This document shows positions 24,569 to 38,452 of a stretch of DNA of 64,000 nt, one piece after another. Made by a program: the position numbers and the translations under genes. The notes beneath the pieces were generated by a model. It was given only the letters and a program-made list of their open reading frames with translations. It searched no databases and was not told the DNA's origin. Where the stretch lies: assembly GCA_013396635.1 (NCBI GenBank), contig WBMW01005527.1:1708058-1772057 (forward strand), given 5' to 3'. Source of the stretch: Penelope pileata (lineage: Eukaryota > Chordata > Aves > Galliformes > Cracidae). Numbering within the stretch: position 1 is the first letter of the stretch; each line of letters starts with the position of its first letter.

Positions 24569-27500
24569 TATGAAATAGTATAAAAGTTATCAGATATGTG
24601 TGTGTTTATAGTCTATATATATTTATAAAACTACTGTGTTCATTATTATCTTCGTGGTTCTGAACCTATCATTAAAGCTCATTGCCATTCTCTCTGTTTT
24701 CTATCTGTTAGCCTTTTCAAATAGAAGAGGTAGTAGATCAATACTTCTCCAAGCGCCATGTCTTAGGCTGATATTTTCTGCAGACAGGTAGTTTACATAT
24801 GTTCTTAAGTTTATTATGGAGACTAACCACAAGTTCTGAAATAAATCATTATGCACATCTTTCTTTTCCAAAACTTGGATTGGAAGGCTTCCAAGAACCG
24901 CCTGTGTAATGAGACTTCTTGCTTTCTGTTAACTATACCTTTCTTTCTTTGAAAATTCTCTTCTTTTCACACTACTGGCCAACTCATGTTTGAGATTTGG
25001 ATTAACTAGGGAAATGTGAATCCAGAAAATGAAGAGAATGTGTTAACCAATTTTTAATTTCATCCCCCTTCACAAAGATTTGAAGTTAAAACAGCACTAG
25101 CTTAGAGGGCATTGAGTTTCACAATTATGCGACTGAGCTAGCTTTCTTAATTCCTTCAGGAGGAATATTTGCATTCCACTTCATGCTAGTGTGAAATCAC
25201 TGATGACCTTAAAGTTTTTAGGCAGTGTCCCATTCTTTCTTTTCATCTTGTTTTCTTCTTAAACTGAGGCTACATGATTGTCTCTCTGTCATACAAACTT
25301 TTATCTCAGTGAACAAAGATGATTAACAAATGAGTCTTTAGACTGAAATCTCAGTCCTGCCAAAGGAAATAGAAAGTTTGTTATTTATTTTAGAGTCTAT
25401 ATTTTCTGCTTTGATCTTTATTTGGTCTTAAAATTTGTGCCATGAGTTTGTGCCTTCTGTTAATTTCATGGCCACTGCCTGGACACATCACTTATTTATG
25501 ACCAATAAGGAAATTTCATTTTGTGAACCATCCTGGTATGATCAGCATATGGCTTCACACAGGGACGATTTAGTAAATATGTTGCTTGGATTTGAAAGAG
25601 CTTCACTTTGCTGTTGTGTAGCATGTATTTACACAGGCACATATACAGAACATAGTATCTCCATCTTTTGCTAGTTGATTGATGTATTAGTTGAATACAC
25701 TGTGTAAATCGTTGACATTAGTACTTTGTCATTGTACTTGAAAGAAAACAGGTCTTGGAAAAACTGAAGTGTTTCTTGAATTACGGAAAATGGAATTGCC
25801 CAACAGCAGTGCTCAGGCTTGCTCAAATGGAGATTAGAGTCTCCAGTCTTTCAGGGATGACAGCAAGAATGCTTCTGTCTTGCAGAATTCCTACATTTTG
25901 AAAGAGGGAAGTGTTGAACAAACTGGCATTCTCTCTATATACATATGACCTCCATCCTCCTAAATCATTTTATGAGCTAGATATCCTCTGGATTTTCTGT
26001 AATAGCCAATAAACAAGCAGTTCTGAATGGGATTTTCATGATCATCTGTATCAGCTCTAAAAATGATGTCATAAACACTGCATTCTATTGCAATGATTAG
26101 ACCTAAAGTCAATTATTATATAACTTATCTAAAACAATTGTATTTTATTTAAAAAAAAATCTTTCTGTAAAATGCATTTACTTATTATAAACTCTGATTT
26201 ACACAACCGTTACAGAAATACATCGCTCAAAGTCAGCTGCACATAACCAGTACTACTGGAATAGCACTATGCTCAAATTGAGGTTGGATTAAAAAAAGTT
26301 GTTGAGGATTGTTCTGTGTTTGTTCCTCTGGGATATTATCCTTTTGAGTCTTTCTAGATGCCTTTTGTGAGGTACCTGCACTGGATATAGTCCTATTGAA
26401 CCAAGGAGTTGTAAAGAATAAGTTGGCTGCCCTATTATTCAATATAGTTCAAAATCTTATATTGACAAAATTTTCCCGTTTCTGACTGCCTCTAAACTTC
26501 AGCATCAGTGACAGAAAACTAAAAAGCCACCACTGCTTCATAACTGCTGCAGTACACAAATGATTTATGTCAAGAATGAAGTTTGGGACCAAGTTTATGT
26601 ACCTCTGATATATTGGCAGCTACCCAACAAATACATCAAGAGGTATATTCACTCTCTTAGGTGTCAGAGTGGGCATTGTGGAGTGAAACACATTTCTCAG
26701 ATGCTTCTCCTTGACAACACTGTCGGAAATACTTAGAGTTAAATCTTGATCCCTGGAATGCAGTCGAGTTTTGGTTTTGACTTCAGCAGGAAGAGAATGT
26801 GCCCCTGAAAGCAGTTAGTGGAGTACCCAGGACAAGCTAATTTGTTTTGCTAACACAGTCCAGCTATGCTAGAAAACACTTTTCAAAAAGAATTAAAGTT
26901 TCCTCTGGTATGGACAGGACTAATGAAACTTCCTTCAGAACCCATCAGCACCATTCGTTTGTAATCAGAGGAATTGCTGTCTAGTGACAGGATAGACCAT
27001 CCAATCCTAATGGAAACCAGTGGCATCTGGTGTGTGAGTGGATAAGCAAAACCGACAAGTTAAGATGTCTTGAGAGCTGTTTTGCAGCAGCACGTATTTT
27101 ATGTGATTCAAAACATGGTAGGCAAAGCTTCTCTTGATGGGTCTTCAGTGTCTGTCCTAATCTGTAACTCCATGGGGCTGAGGAAAGTCCTTTACCTCAG
27201 CAATACTGCTGCCTGTAATTTAAAATAATAAGGCTCTTAAAATACCTCTTGCATGACAATTTTAAAGAAGTGAATTAATATTAAACACTTGGTTCCAAAC
27301 TGCCTGAAACTATGTGGAGGATAAGCAAAGCATGGAACTGTCCTTCAGCACTTGTTGATTAAAGCTTAGATTATTTCAACTCGTTAAACAATTTGTCTGG
27401 CCATTAATATTCCAGCAGCAGAGAGCAGAGCTCATGTGCAGAAAGCAGTTCTAGTGTTGTCCAGAAGCTTATGTCTTCTGTTGGTGCTCTGTGCTAGGAT

Positions 27501-30500
27501 CCTTGCAAGCTGTCAGGAAACAGAGGGAAATTCAGAATGCCTGTTTGAGATCTTTTATTAAATTACATTGTACATAATTAAACTACATTGTATGTAATTT
27601 TCGAGCATGGAATTTCTTGTTGAGTGGCTTTAAGAAGTAGGTATTTATGTGTCACCCACAAACATGTTTTAGAAAGAGGCAGGCTTCTCTGCAAATACAT
27701 ACCTTTGTCGCTAGCCTATGAGTGAGATATTTAGTATGCACTAGAGTGAGTAGTGAAAAGGGGCTGTAGGTGTGTTTTAACTTAGAAATGTACAATGTTT
27801 GGAATAAATATAATTTACAGCTTATTGGGAACTTTTGACAGGTAGATTTGAGAGATCCACGAGCAAGTGAATATGGTGGTAGATAAGCAAGTCTGGCAGC
27901 CCCTAACACTGTGTTACTTAAACTCATATTGTTTCTACTTGTCATATTTCATTGCTTAGATCTACCTTGGAGACATACAGTAAGAATAGTAATTAATCAT
28001 CAAGTTTTTCTTTCCATCTTCGTTCTAATTGATACACAAATGCTCACGACAATTTTTTCAGCTCTTACCACCATAACACGTAACAAATACACATGGATGT
28101 GGGGCTTTTTACACTTCATGTGTACTCAAAATGTACACAAATGCTAGCATTGGGGATTTTTAATTTTTATTTTATTAACATTACTGATGGAAAAAGAAAA
28201 AGAAAGAAAACTCCTCAGCTAATTACTTTGAAGCTTGTCCCATGTTGTTTCTGGGCTAGTAAAAACTGGGAAGCCATATTCATCCTTTGAGAAGGAGAAT
28301 GCAGTGATTAACTTGGGTGAGAAAGAATAATTATGAATAATTTTTAAAGGAAGCATATTTAACAAGTCTTAGATTTGAGCTTGACATTATGGCAATGCAT
28401 ATGTATTATGCTTGTGGAGGTGAAAAGTTATCTGTCTCTTATGGGACGGAGGTGTGGAGGCATGTATCAGAGAAACGGGAATGTGCACTGTAACATAGAT
28501 GGTAGTGACCCAGGTGGTTAATTTAAAGGTGTTGGTGCATGCTCTTGGAATTTTAAATGGCACAGCTGACTTAGAAGACCATAGTCCATAATCTGCTAAA
28601 AATTCCTTAATTCTTAAAATGGTTTAAGCAGCTAATTAAAGCATGTGTTTCCAAAGCAAAATGATTCCTTTCTTTTTTAAACAAGAAGTACAGTAAAATG
28701 CTATGAGCATATGCACTCTTAACAGTTAATTTAATTAAGCTTGTATAAGCATAACACAGGATGAATTAAAGGATAGTCAGCATTACCTCTGGCTGATTTC
28801 AGATATGTTGCACAAGATTAAAGGACTTGATGGTTTTAGTAAGAAGCTGTTTTAGGTCACAGTTTCAGCACTGCTACTCAGAGAAGTTGTTTCTGTCCTC
28901 TGCTGTTTTCCAGGCCAATCTTTCCTTTCAGTCTTTTCCTCTCAGCCACTACGGGCACTTGTGCAGCTGTGCCATGAAAATGATGAAGGAGCTAATCTAT
29001 ATATAAGATAATCTAGTATCATCTAACTTCTGAAAGATTTTTTTAATTACAATTTCTTTATTTAATGATAGCAAGACCTTAAACGTCATTGTCACATGCA
29101 AGAACATCCTTCTCCTAAGTTTAGGCTTAGCTGCTTCCTCTTAAACCAATGGCATTGATTTGATGTTCCAAGTTTGTAAAAGTTTCAATACACCAGCACT
29201 GCAGACTGCTCCAAATCCTGTTCTGTACTGCACAGCTTGGTTTCCTTTGGTCTGTCAGTGCCTGTGCTGGGTTCCAGCTGGCTGCAGCCCTGCTGCATGC
29301 TCGGTGCAGTGTGTTTGTAGCTGGGTGTCTCCAGGGGGGCTCTGAAGCTTCCTATGTGTCTGTGATCACATAATCTCATGAGATTTCCTATAGAAATCAT
29401 CTACCATCACGTGGTATCATGAATTCTCTCAACTGCCTTATAGTAATTTCACCCTGAAAGCGAGATAAGGTAATGTGAATCCAGCCAGTATTGCAATCAC
29501 AGGGACAAGTTTATGGTTAAAAGTGATGTCACAAAAAGTCTCTCAATTCAGGCCTGTTTTGTACTACTCATTAGTTTTGGTGACTAGCATGGGTCAGACC
29601 TGCTGCCATGCAGCTCACTGCACACATTCTGCTTTTGTGCAGTCCTTTGAAAAACGGTGTATTTCTTTCTGTAACAAAGTGCCGTGGTTCACTTGCAGCA
29701 GCACTGAGTACCACCACTGAGAAACTGCAGCACTTGGAGCAGGTCAATTGCTGTGGCAATGAAGAAAGATTTTCAGTCTGATATTATGTAAATCACTGAA
29801 GTCAGATAAAACCCTGACTGACTAAAGCCACTGCAAATTTGCCCATTTATACCAAGATTTTTCCTCTCATCTTGCAGACCATGTACTAAATTAAGATGGA
29901 CTCTAAATGGTGCAGCTAAGAAGTATGCCTTGCAAGTTTTGTTTAGTTGTAAAAGAACAGTCTGTTGAATCTGCTTTATTGTTTGATTTCCATCCTTTAA
30001 TATGTACCATAAATTATAGACTTTTTTTAATCTATGGAAATCCCTTTTCTCTCCCAGTACTTAGTACTTTCACCTCCCTCCCAGGCCTTCTTCTGTTTGT
30101 CATTGTATACATTGCACAAGGACAGCTTCAGAAGAGAAGTGCTCCCAGCTTTAAACAAGAATCTGCTTTAAAATTCTCTTTGAGGAAAAAAAGTACTTAG
30201 AACATCACCCTTCGTAATCACATTAGTAAGAGACTAAAGTAATTTCTTATCGCCTTTGCAAATTAGGATTTTGTTGGCATGTTTTTTATTTCTTCCAAAG
30301 TTTGTCTTAATGAATACAACAGGCTCAGTTAGTAAAAGGAAGTGGGAGAAATGCCGTCAGAATAATTTAATTACACACTCAGCAGTAAGTATGCATGTTG
30401 ACCATAGTACATCGGTTTTTGTACAGACAAACACTGGATTTTGACGTCACAAGGAAAAAAATAAAAATGTGACTCTGTTGAGAATGATTTTCCTAAAGAA

Positions 30501-30592
30501 TTTTGCAAGCTAGGCTGTAATTCTGCTTATCAACCAGATCAATAATCCATTCCTGGAATGATTTCCGATTTTCCTTACTGTGATGTTGATTT

Positions 30593-30639
30593 GAGGGGGG
30601 AGGGAGGGAAGGGAGAGAGGAGAGAAAGGAGAAAGGGAA
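30593..30639 (+). repeat. 47-nt uninterrupted purine tract
   Basis: Seen: all 47 bases are A or G, G-rich at the 5' side and mixed GA afterwards. Such polypurine-polypyrimidine tracts can form triplex (H-DNA) structures. No repeat-family assignment. Confidence 0.85.
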
Positions 30640-31685
30640 CAGAAAAAAATGCTTTCTTCATTCTGTTGATTGACTAGTAATCTCCGAATCTTCCATAAAA
30701 TTGCAGAACTATGGAAACAACACAGAATATTCACATTTATTAATTCTCTCAAGTAATTTATTTGAAAATTAGCTATATTTTCATAGCTAAATGCAGTGCT
30801 TGTTCACGTGTCTCAAAAGAGAAAGAAAGGAATATTTATTTCAGAGGAAGCAAAACTGAGTCTGTGGTTTTTTTTTTAAAGTAGGCATGATTTTTTAAGA
30901 AAACTCCCAGCCATTAGGTTATGCTTCCTGTGTGTGACAGGATTGCTCTAGTAGGCTGTTTCAACTTCAGTAAGATTTCTGAGAAATAGCTAATAATTTT
31001 CTTCATTCTTCAGATGCTGGTACAAAAATAGGTTGATGCTCAAAAATACCTTTGTTTAGGTTCTTTTTCCCTGTCTTCCCTCCAATATGAAAGCTTCTCA
31101 GAACACTGCCTGTTGGTTTGTGTAGCCAGATCTTGTTTCTTTTGATATGTAAGAGGATTTATCAGCTGATAGATTTTCACAGCAGCATTACTCTCCAGAA
31201 CCATAACTTTCTTAACATTTGGGGGAATCAAAGCTGTGAGGACTAGACTGTAACACAACCAAGACATTTTTACACTGCAAAGCTTGCAGAGAAATAAATG
31301 AAAAGGGAATATGTACTGAACTTCTCCAGTCTTCTCACAAATGTGTTTTGGGTTAAGTCCTTTTCCTAAGAACTTTCTGCTTCTGGAGTCCTTGCTGGTT
31401 TAATAGTGATTCTTAGAATGTGCTTCCCATGTCCCCTATATTCCTTCCTGCAGTGTAGCTTGTGGCACTGTATGGGGAGAACATCTTATTGCTGGCTAAA
31501 TACTTTGGTAAGGCTGAGTTTCTCAAAATACCTTTCTGGAGTGTTTGGGTACCCTGTTCTTAAGGATGACTGCCTCTGTCAGAATAGTATGTATTATTTT
31601 CTTTTGTCTTCTCTTCTACTGAGAAATCGTTCTTACTTCATGCTGAGATAGAATTTGAAGCTATAAATCTTTGTAAAACTGTTGG

Positions 31686-31711
31686 TTTAACTGCAACAAC
31701 ATGCAGTTAAA
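31686..31711. repeat. Hairpin with 10-bp perfect stem
   Basis: Seen: TTTAACTGCA at 31686-31695, a 6-nt ACAACA loop, and the exact reverse complement at 31702-31711, extendable by G-T wobble pairs if transcribed. It is short and of unknown role. Confidence 0.5.
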
Positions 31712-33401
31712 TTGTATTTATCCAAAGACACAATTTAAGAGGCCAGTCTGTCTTCATCTACTTTCTAACTTGCAGACAAAAACTTAGCCCATATAGCCAA
31801 AGACCCCAGTGTCTTCGGTCTTATACAAACCATACACCCACTGGTTATGTTCAGAGGAGAAAATTGTGTTAGACATATTACAGTAACCTTTACATCCTCT
31901 CAGTTTGTTGGTGTCTTTATTACGTTCCACTTCGATGATAAATCTCCTTTCTACCATTTTTAATTGCTGAAAGATTTTCTGAATCTTTGTCAGTCAAAAG
32001 TTCCTGCTTTTTCTGTTTGTCCTGGGAGTGCTAATAGTCCATGAGCAAGTCCAGTTGCAATATTGCATATGTAGCCAGATGAGAAACGAGATCAGCAATT
32101 AGTTGCTGATGGGCTAATGGCTTTGCAGTGGCTTAGCCAGCTGTGCAGCACAGTACCCTCTGTATTTCATTTATGCTAACCATTTCCTTATCATGTTTTA
32201 TACATCAACATCTGGAATTAATAGTAAATTCAGATCTGTTCATACACATGCCATGCAGATGCAGAGACACAGACTTCTAGTGAGAAATGCCAGAAAGATT
32301 TTTGGGAGGAGTGGCAGTCTGGTAAAGGCTTATCTGGATGCTGCTGCTGGTAGCAGCACTTAGTTTTGCAAAGGGAAAATAGGAATTGGAAGCAAATGTT
32401 CTCTTACTATGAGTGTTTTAGCTGGAGCTTACCTCAGAGAAATGCAGAAAGTCAAAATAAAGACAACACAGGAACAGGAAGGAAAAAAAAATAAAAAATA
32501 AAAAAGGTCCTGCACCAGCATTCCATTGAGCAAATCCTTCCCTTTTCAAAATGAGATATGTGCTGAAAATCCCCAGTGCAAGGTGAAGGACAGACTGAAG
32601 CATGCAGCCTGCTGATCCAATGCTTCAGTGAGAACAGATGGTATTCTGAAACAGTCCATTTGTGATCATTCCATAATAAAGATTAAAGTTGCATATTCCC
32701 CACCAGAGGTGCTTCCGGCATCCTGCCAAGTCATGAGCAGGTTCCTGGCCCTCCTCTTCTACCATTTGACTCCTTTTTGGTTTTGATTTTTTTTTTCCCA
32801 TGTTATCTGGATCCTATATTTTTTCCAGTGATAAATCTTTTTATAAGAAGTCAAGATAAAGAAAAGGATTTATATGACAATTCTTTTCCAGTTACGATAG
32901 CCTATTAACTACAATGGGAAATTGTTTTATTGTTCCAGACAGTAATCTTACAATAATATTTTTAGTCATACACATGTTGGAGCTGTACTCCGTTTCCAAG
33001 GTGTGTGAGGTTGATAATTACCCAATGAATGCAGGGCATTCTCTCATTGAATTTGTCCTTGTGAGCTAAGGAGTGTGGGGGTGTTGTAACAAGGCAGCAG
33101 CTGTAACTGACATTCTAATCACAGTTGGGAGTCTGATATAAATGAGTTCCTTTTTTTTTTCTCTCCATAAGTTGGCTGCAAACTGTTATTTTACTGGTTA
33201 CAATGGAGCTTATATCCTGACGGGATGTATAGCTGCAGACAACCATCTGAAAACCTGGAATAGCAACGCAGAAAAATAATAACCTTCTTATAAGAGGCAT
33301 GCTGGTATTACATCACACTTTTAAACTTAATGTGATCTGAATTGTGATGTATTTCCTGTAAAATTGATAACTACATTTTTCAGGTCTTCAGGTCTTTTTT
33401 T

Positions 33402-33480
33402 TTTTATATATATATATTGCATGTCAGTATCCCTGTATAGTTTATTGGTGTTACATTTGAAATATATATTTATATATATG
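33402..33480. repeat. AT-dinucleotide-rich low-complexity stretch
   Basis: Seen: a T run followed by TA repeats at about 33402-33418, and a second ATATAT block at about 33460-33480. A simple-sequence region. Confidence 0.8.
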
Positions 33481-35117
33481 CCAAAGCAAATTTTTAAAGT
33501 GATGATACAACTATAAATGCTCATATCAGCGTACTATAATAATGCCTAACAAATAGGTATTCAGGCCCTGGTTCACTCAGAGCTGTTTGGAAGGCACTGA
33601 ATTCTTACAGTATTTTGATCAAAGTATGTGTTCATTAAAATTTAAACAAATGCTTGCTTTCACCCTGCCTCAGTTACTTGCTGTTCAGTAACCATTCAGA
33701 TGAGGAAGCTTTGTTTAAATTCTGTGATTGTTGTAACACTTGCTGGAATTATGCCAATTTTGCAATCTATGAGATGGATAATACTGATACATGTATCAAG
33801 GATGCAGTTACAATTAACTAGTGTCTGTACATGATATACATAATACTATGCATTTCTTTCTCTCCACACATATTGTTTTCCATTATGTTAGAGAATGAAT
33901 GTAAATGCCTTCTTAGTGTAAATACCATATATTATCTCTGAAGAGGTCTTCTGCCTTCCTCTATTATTTTAGAAGCCATTAGAGGAGCCTTTTTACTGTT
34001 TAATACTTGGTTGCATTGCTCTGTCAGTTGTAGTGATTGCCTCAGCTTTGAGGCTGGTGGCTGTTTTGCCACCAATAGGAAATGCGAGAGATAGGACTTC
34101 TGTAAATAAAACCAAATACTTCTAGAGAACGTGACCCAACATAAAACAAAATGCCGAATCAATGTCTGATGGTCTGAAATAAGTAATTAAGAATTATGGG
34201 TGCTGTCTTTGCTGAAAGAGATAAAACTAAAAGACTGTGGTGCTTGGCTTCTTCCACAGAGATCCTTAACTGGATTAGCTGAAATGGTAGTGCTTGGTTG
34301 TAGAGCATGTGTGTGCAGCATCAAATGTGTTAGTTGTAGTGTGTTACTGGAGGCGTTTTTGTAGATTGAGTATTCCATGGCATGCTCATACCATCTCCCG
34401 CTAGGCAAACAAATATTTCCAAGAAGTCCACTATGTTGGAAAAGCAAGGTCAGTAAGACTAGAAGATCATTGAAGGCAAGGTTTGCTTTAGAATTTTAAT
34501 ACTTTGTGCTGCTAAAGTCAATTTGGCTCAAAGCTAATCAGTGGGAATTCTGACTATATTAATAAAAATACGATATGATAATTTCTTACATTTCTCTTGG
34601 CCATGCTGTCATTTTCTTATCTAAAAGAAATAACCATGACTTTGGGTCAAATGTTTGAAACCTCTCACAGCTGTGATAGTGGAGTCCCACTGCAACAAAG
34701 TGGGATTGGGTCTCACTTCTTTGTTCTTTACCTATCACAATCCAGAGAACCTTCATAGAATTATTCTGTAACCAGTTCTCCATTTATCTTCTGAAGTCAC
34801 ATGTAGAGGCGCAAAACTGCATCATGTGAGAACAGAGTACACATAAACAATGCTGTTATCTGAAACTAGACTTTGATTCATGTTGTCAGGATTCTTTTTG
34901 TGAACTGCAGCATCTGTTATCAAATGCTTGATTTCTTTTTTCAAAGAGCGAAGGGTCCCTGGTAAAATTATGAGTGGCACTGTAAGAAGATTCTATATGT
35001 TATTTCTAACAATGAAAGCATTTATAATTTTATTCATAATGAATACTTTGCATTCAGAAAAGAAATGTTGACTTTTAGTCACTTTGACAAGTTTATACCG
35101 TCACTTGAATGTATGTA

Positions 35118-35673
35118 GGTTGCCCTGAAAGTAATGCCTCCCCTTTATTTCCATGGGAACTACAACAGACAAACAGTACAATAATAGCATTTAATAGAGC
35201 AAATTCTCAGCTGCAAAACACTGCAAAAAAACATAGTCATGACTGTTAACTGATTCACGTGGATAAGCTGATTGAGGCACTCTTTGTTTTGTGGTATGAC
35301 AGCTGTTCATGGTTGTCCAGAACATGGTTTGTCTTTCATGTCACTGTCGCCGCTGCTGAAACGCACCAGCACCCCTCACTGTGCTCACATGCACTGTTTG
35401 GTCTCCATCAACGTTCAGCAAGCATCGATGAATGTCCATGGGTGCCATTTTTTCCCCATGAAGGAATTCATTGGCACCCTTTTGCTTCACGTGCCCTTCC
35501 ATGTCAGACGCCATTGTGTCAGAGTGCCCCTCTGCTGCCATCTATTGCACGGCAACAACATGGAATGGAATATTGGTGGGAAGGTTCAACCTCTGCTGCC
35601 ATCCCCCCAACATCCACCTCTAACCTCGTGGGCCAACATAATGAAATAGGAGGTATTACTTTCAGAGAAGCAC
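35118..35673 (-). mobile_element. Internally deleted mariner element (Galluhop-like), copy 2
   Basis: Seen: the left end follows TA and begins GGTTGCCCTGAAAGTAATGCC. The right end carries the diverged inverse (GGTATTACTTTCAGAG), with a less certain boundary and no clear TA. The - strand frame at 35341-35541 keeps a 66-residue N-terminal segment including HGEKMAPMDIHRCLLNVDGD and QTVHVSTVR, a fuller helix-turn-helix region than copy 1. The catalytic part is absent. The interior aligns with copies 1 and 3 throughout, implying that all three descend from the same deleted master. Large + strand frames here are shadows. Confidence 0.83.
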
Positions 35674-36330
35674 TCGTGCTTTACGTAGCTTAAGGTGTGA
35701 AGTTGCTGACTTCGGCTGACTTTGCGGTGGCTCAAGTATGAGTAATGATCTGCATGCTAAAGCTAACACAAGCCCTACCCACCCAAATGAAGCACAGTAA
35801 AGGCAGAATGATGTTTTCCTTTCTCCTCTTAACTGCCTGAAGTCAAACTGTGCTGACCAGCAAAGGCTGATGGCTCTCTGCAGGCACTGGGGCAGCTCTG
35901 GCTGCTCAGTGCCCATGGGTGAGTGAGTGCTGTGCTTATCCCATGCCAGTGACAGTGCTAACAGTCATTGCCTTGGAACTCTGCCCAGAGCCTGCTAATA
36001 GAAGAAAATTGTGATGTTTCTCAACCAGAGCAGCATCGTTGTTTTCTTTTAAAGTGCTTCCTTGCAGAACTCCTTCCTAAAATGTTGTCCCTAGCAGTCT
36101 CTCGCATTATGTGAGCACAAGTGTTTTGTTATGTATCCCTAAAACACATAATGGTCTTTGAAAGGAATGGGAAATTGATGTTCTGCCACAGCTTAGTCTT
36201 GCTGTGTTGCAGTAGAATTGTCTGGTTCACAGACTGAGACATTTGAATTTCTGCTAGCTCTAACCTAGGAGAGGCTCAAAGAGACCTGGCAGCTCAGGGT
36301 TCTGGAGCACTCAGCAAAAGTGTTACATGA
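35674..36330. other. No gene recognised
   Basis: About 650 bp of unique-looking sequence between mariner copy 2 and the CR1. The minus frame 35662-35916 is not recognised. Confidence 0.45.
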
Positions 36331-37033
36331 ATCACAGAATCACAGAATTGTAGGGGCTGGAAGGTACCTCTAGATGTATCATGGAGTCCAATCCCCCTGC
36401 CAAAGCAGGTTCCCTACAGCAGGTCACACAGGTGGGCATCCAGGCGGGTCTTGAATATCTCCAGGGAAGGAGACTCCACAACCTCCCTGGGCAGCCTCTG
36501 CCAGCGCTCTGTCACTCGCACCGTGAAGAAGTTCTTATGCTGATTTGTGCAGAACTTCCTGTGCTCCAGTTTGTGGCCATTTCCCCTTGTCCTGTCCCCA
36601 CACACCACTGAAGAGATTGCCCATGACCATTTGCCTCCCGCACTTTAGATATTTGTACACATTGATCAGATTTCCTCTCAGCCTTCTTTTCTCCAGGCCG
36701 AACAGACCCAGCTTACTGAACCTCTCCTCATAAGGGAGATGCTCCAGGCCCTTTATCATCTTTGTGGCCCTCCGCTGGACTCTTTCCAGGAGGTCCCTGT
36801 CTTTCTTATACAGGGGAGCCCAGAACTGGATACAGTACTCCAGCTGAGGCCTGTCCAGGGCAGAGTAGAGGGGGAGGATCACCTCCCCCGACCTGCTGGC
36901 AATGCTCTTTTTAATGCACCCCAGGATCCCATTGGCCTTCTCGGCCACTAGGGCACACTGCTGGCTCATGGCCAACCTGTCGTCTACCAGGACCCCCGGT
37001 CTCTCTCCGCAGAGCTCCTCTCCAGCAGGTCAA
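36331..37033 (-). mobile_element. CR1 LINE 3' part with degenerate ORF2 C-terminus
   Basis: Seen: the + strand left edge has tandem CACAGAAT units, the complement of the CR1 3' tail, so the element reads on the - strand. It is 5'-truncated at about 37033. The - strand frame 36535-36975 encodes a CR1 ORF2 segment downstream of the reverse transcriptase core (MSQQCALVAEKANGILGC, ASRSGEVILPLYSAL, LERVQRRATKM, GLEKRRLRGNLINVYKYL). A second frame at 36414-36608 carries the very C-terminus (RLPREVVESPSLEIFKTRLD), so a frameshift separates them. The catalytic domains are lost to truncation. The + strand frames over this region are shadows. Confidence 0.93.
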
Positions 37034-38423
37034 TGTCAATGAAGTTAACGTGTGAGCTGTATTAGGGAGATTGTGTGCATATATCTATATGTAACATGTC
37101 TACCTGTGTGTGCATTCTTTTTTCATTGTTAGGCATTAAACTAACTCTGCACTTTTCTGGCAGTGCAAAATTTGGGCCTCTTCATGTTTTCTTTCTGCTT
37201 TTCTTTCTTGTATTTTTAAACCAGTGGTAGCTGTTTATAAAAATACAGAAAGCAATACTGTAGGGTTTTTAGCACTATGGTAGCAGATAGCAGTATTTCC
37301 AGTTTCTGGGTTTTGTGGGTTTTTTCCTCCATTTAGCCTGTTATGGCTGAAAACACTTGCTTTTAAAAATAAATGTAGTCACATTGGTCTCACATGAAAT
37401 TTTAAGTATGGAAATATTGTTAGTGTAATTCCCAAAAGTATGTGCTATGTCTAAAGCCAGCAGTGATTTAAGCTGAAATCTGGGTAAGAGCATGTCTTTG
37501 AAAATAATGTGTAAAGATAAATAGTTTGACGGGCTGCTTGGTGAATTTAAAGAGCAGCAGCAGGTATCTAGTAGAAGCAGGTCTGTTGACATGGTTTATA
37601 TCCTCTGAGATTTCTAGTCCTGGGTGGCTTTTTGTGGGGCACTGAGAAAGGGAGTCACTGAAGGCAGCAAAATAAACTGACTCCAGACCTTCAACTGCTG
37701 TTACTCCAGGGGAAAGCGATGCTGCAACAGCTTCTGTACCTCAGTTTTGGAGTTCACCTAAGGTTGCTCAGAACATCAGAGTCTACTTGAATATCTGGAG
37801 CCAAATCTGAGGAGTGAGAGGTTGTCCTGTTAAAACACCAGAAAACATCAGGAAAAAAAAAAAAGGAAAAAGAAACAAGGGAGATTCACTTTTAGAAATA
37901 CTTTTTTCATTACCGTAGAAAGCAATTGCATCTGTTCTCTTATTTACACAATGCTAGAGGAAGGATGTAAGAGTATCAGAATAAAAAAAACCAGAAAACT
38001 GGCAAGACTAATTGGCAAGAATAACGTTAAAGAAATACTTATCTGTGTGTCTGGTTTATTTATTTCATCTTCTTGCTCTCTTCTTACTTTCTCATTTCCC
38101 TCTATTTCTTGACAGATTCATATTGCTGTAATGCATACCCCAGTTTACCTCACAATTGGGATTTTTCTTGATGTATACCTTTCAGTTGCAGAGTAGGAGT
38201 CGCTGTAAGACTAATTCAAATAATGGAAAGAGTGGTTTCCCATGGTGTTTAGTGATTAGTTAGGCAAATGTTTATAAAGGGTATCTGTGTTCCTTTTGAG
38301 GTTTGCCTATCTACCTAAAATCAAACCTGGAATTTCTCTATACCTTGCAGTAGACATTGTTTGGTTTCGTTAAACACAGTGTTTGCCAGGAGCCGGAGGT
38401 GAAGCCTTTCCATGTGTGCTCCT

Positions 38424-38452
38424 GAGTTCTCCATTGACAAGATGGAGAACTC
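38424..38452. repeat. Hairpin with 11-bp perfect stem and 7-nt loop
   Basis: Seen: GAGTTCTCCAT at 38424-38434, loop TGACAAG, exact complement ATGGAGAACTC at 38442-38452. CCATGTGT occurs on both sides (about 38410 and 38452). It lies in a locally GC-richer stretch (38370-38560) without convincing coding sequence. Confidence 0.55.

Larger units (their letters stand above)
24569..35117. other. No gene recognised in about 10.5 kb
   Basis: AT-rich unique-looking DNA carrying only the purine tract at 30593, the hairpin at 31686 and the AT simple repeat at 33402. Open frames are short and without splice context. Confidence 0.5.

Noticed and set aside
35259..35693. 144-codon plus-strand frame, the longest on that strand, with a relative at 24231-24578
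   Set aside because: It is antisense to the mariner transposase remnant. The similarity between copies is explained by transposon homology.
36545..36951. Plus-strand frames over the CR1
   Set aside because: Shadows of the minus-strand ORF2 coding sequence.
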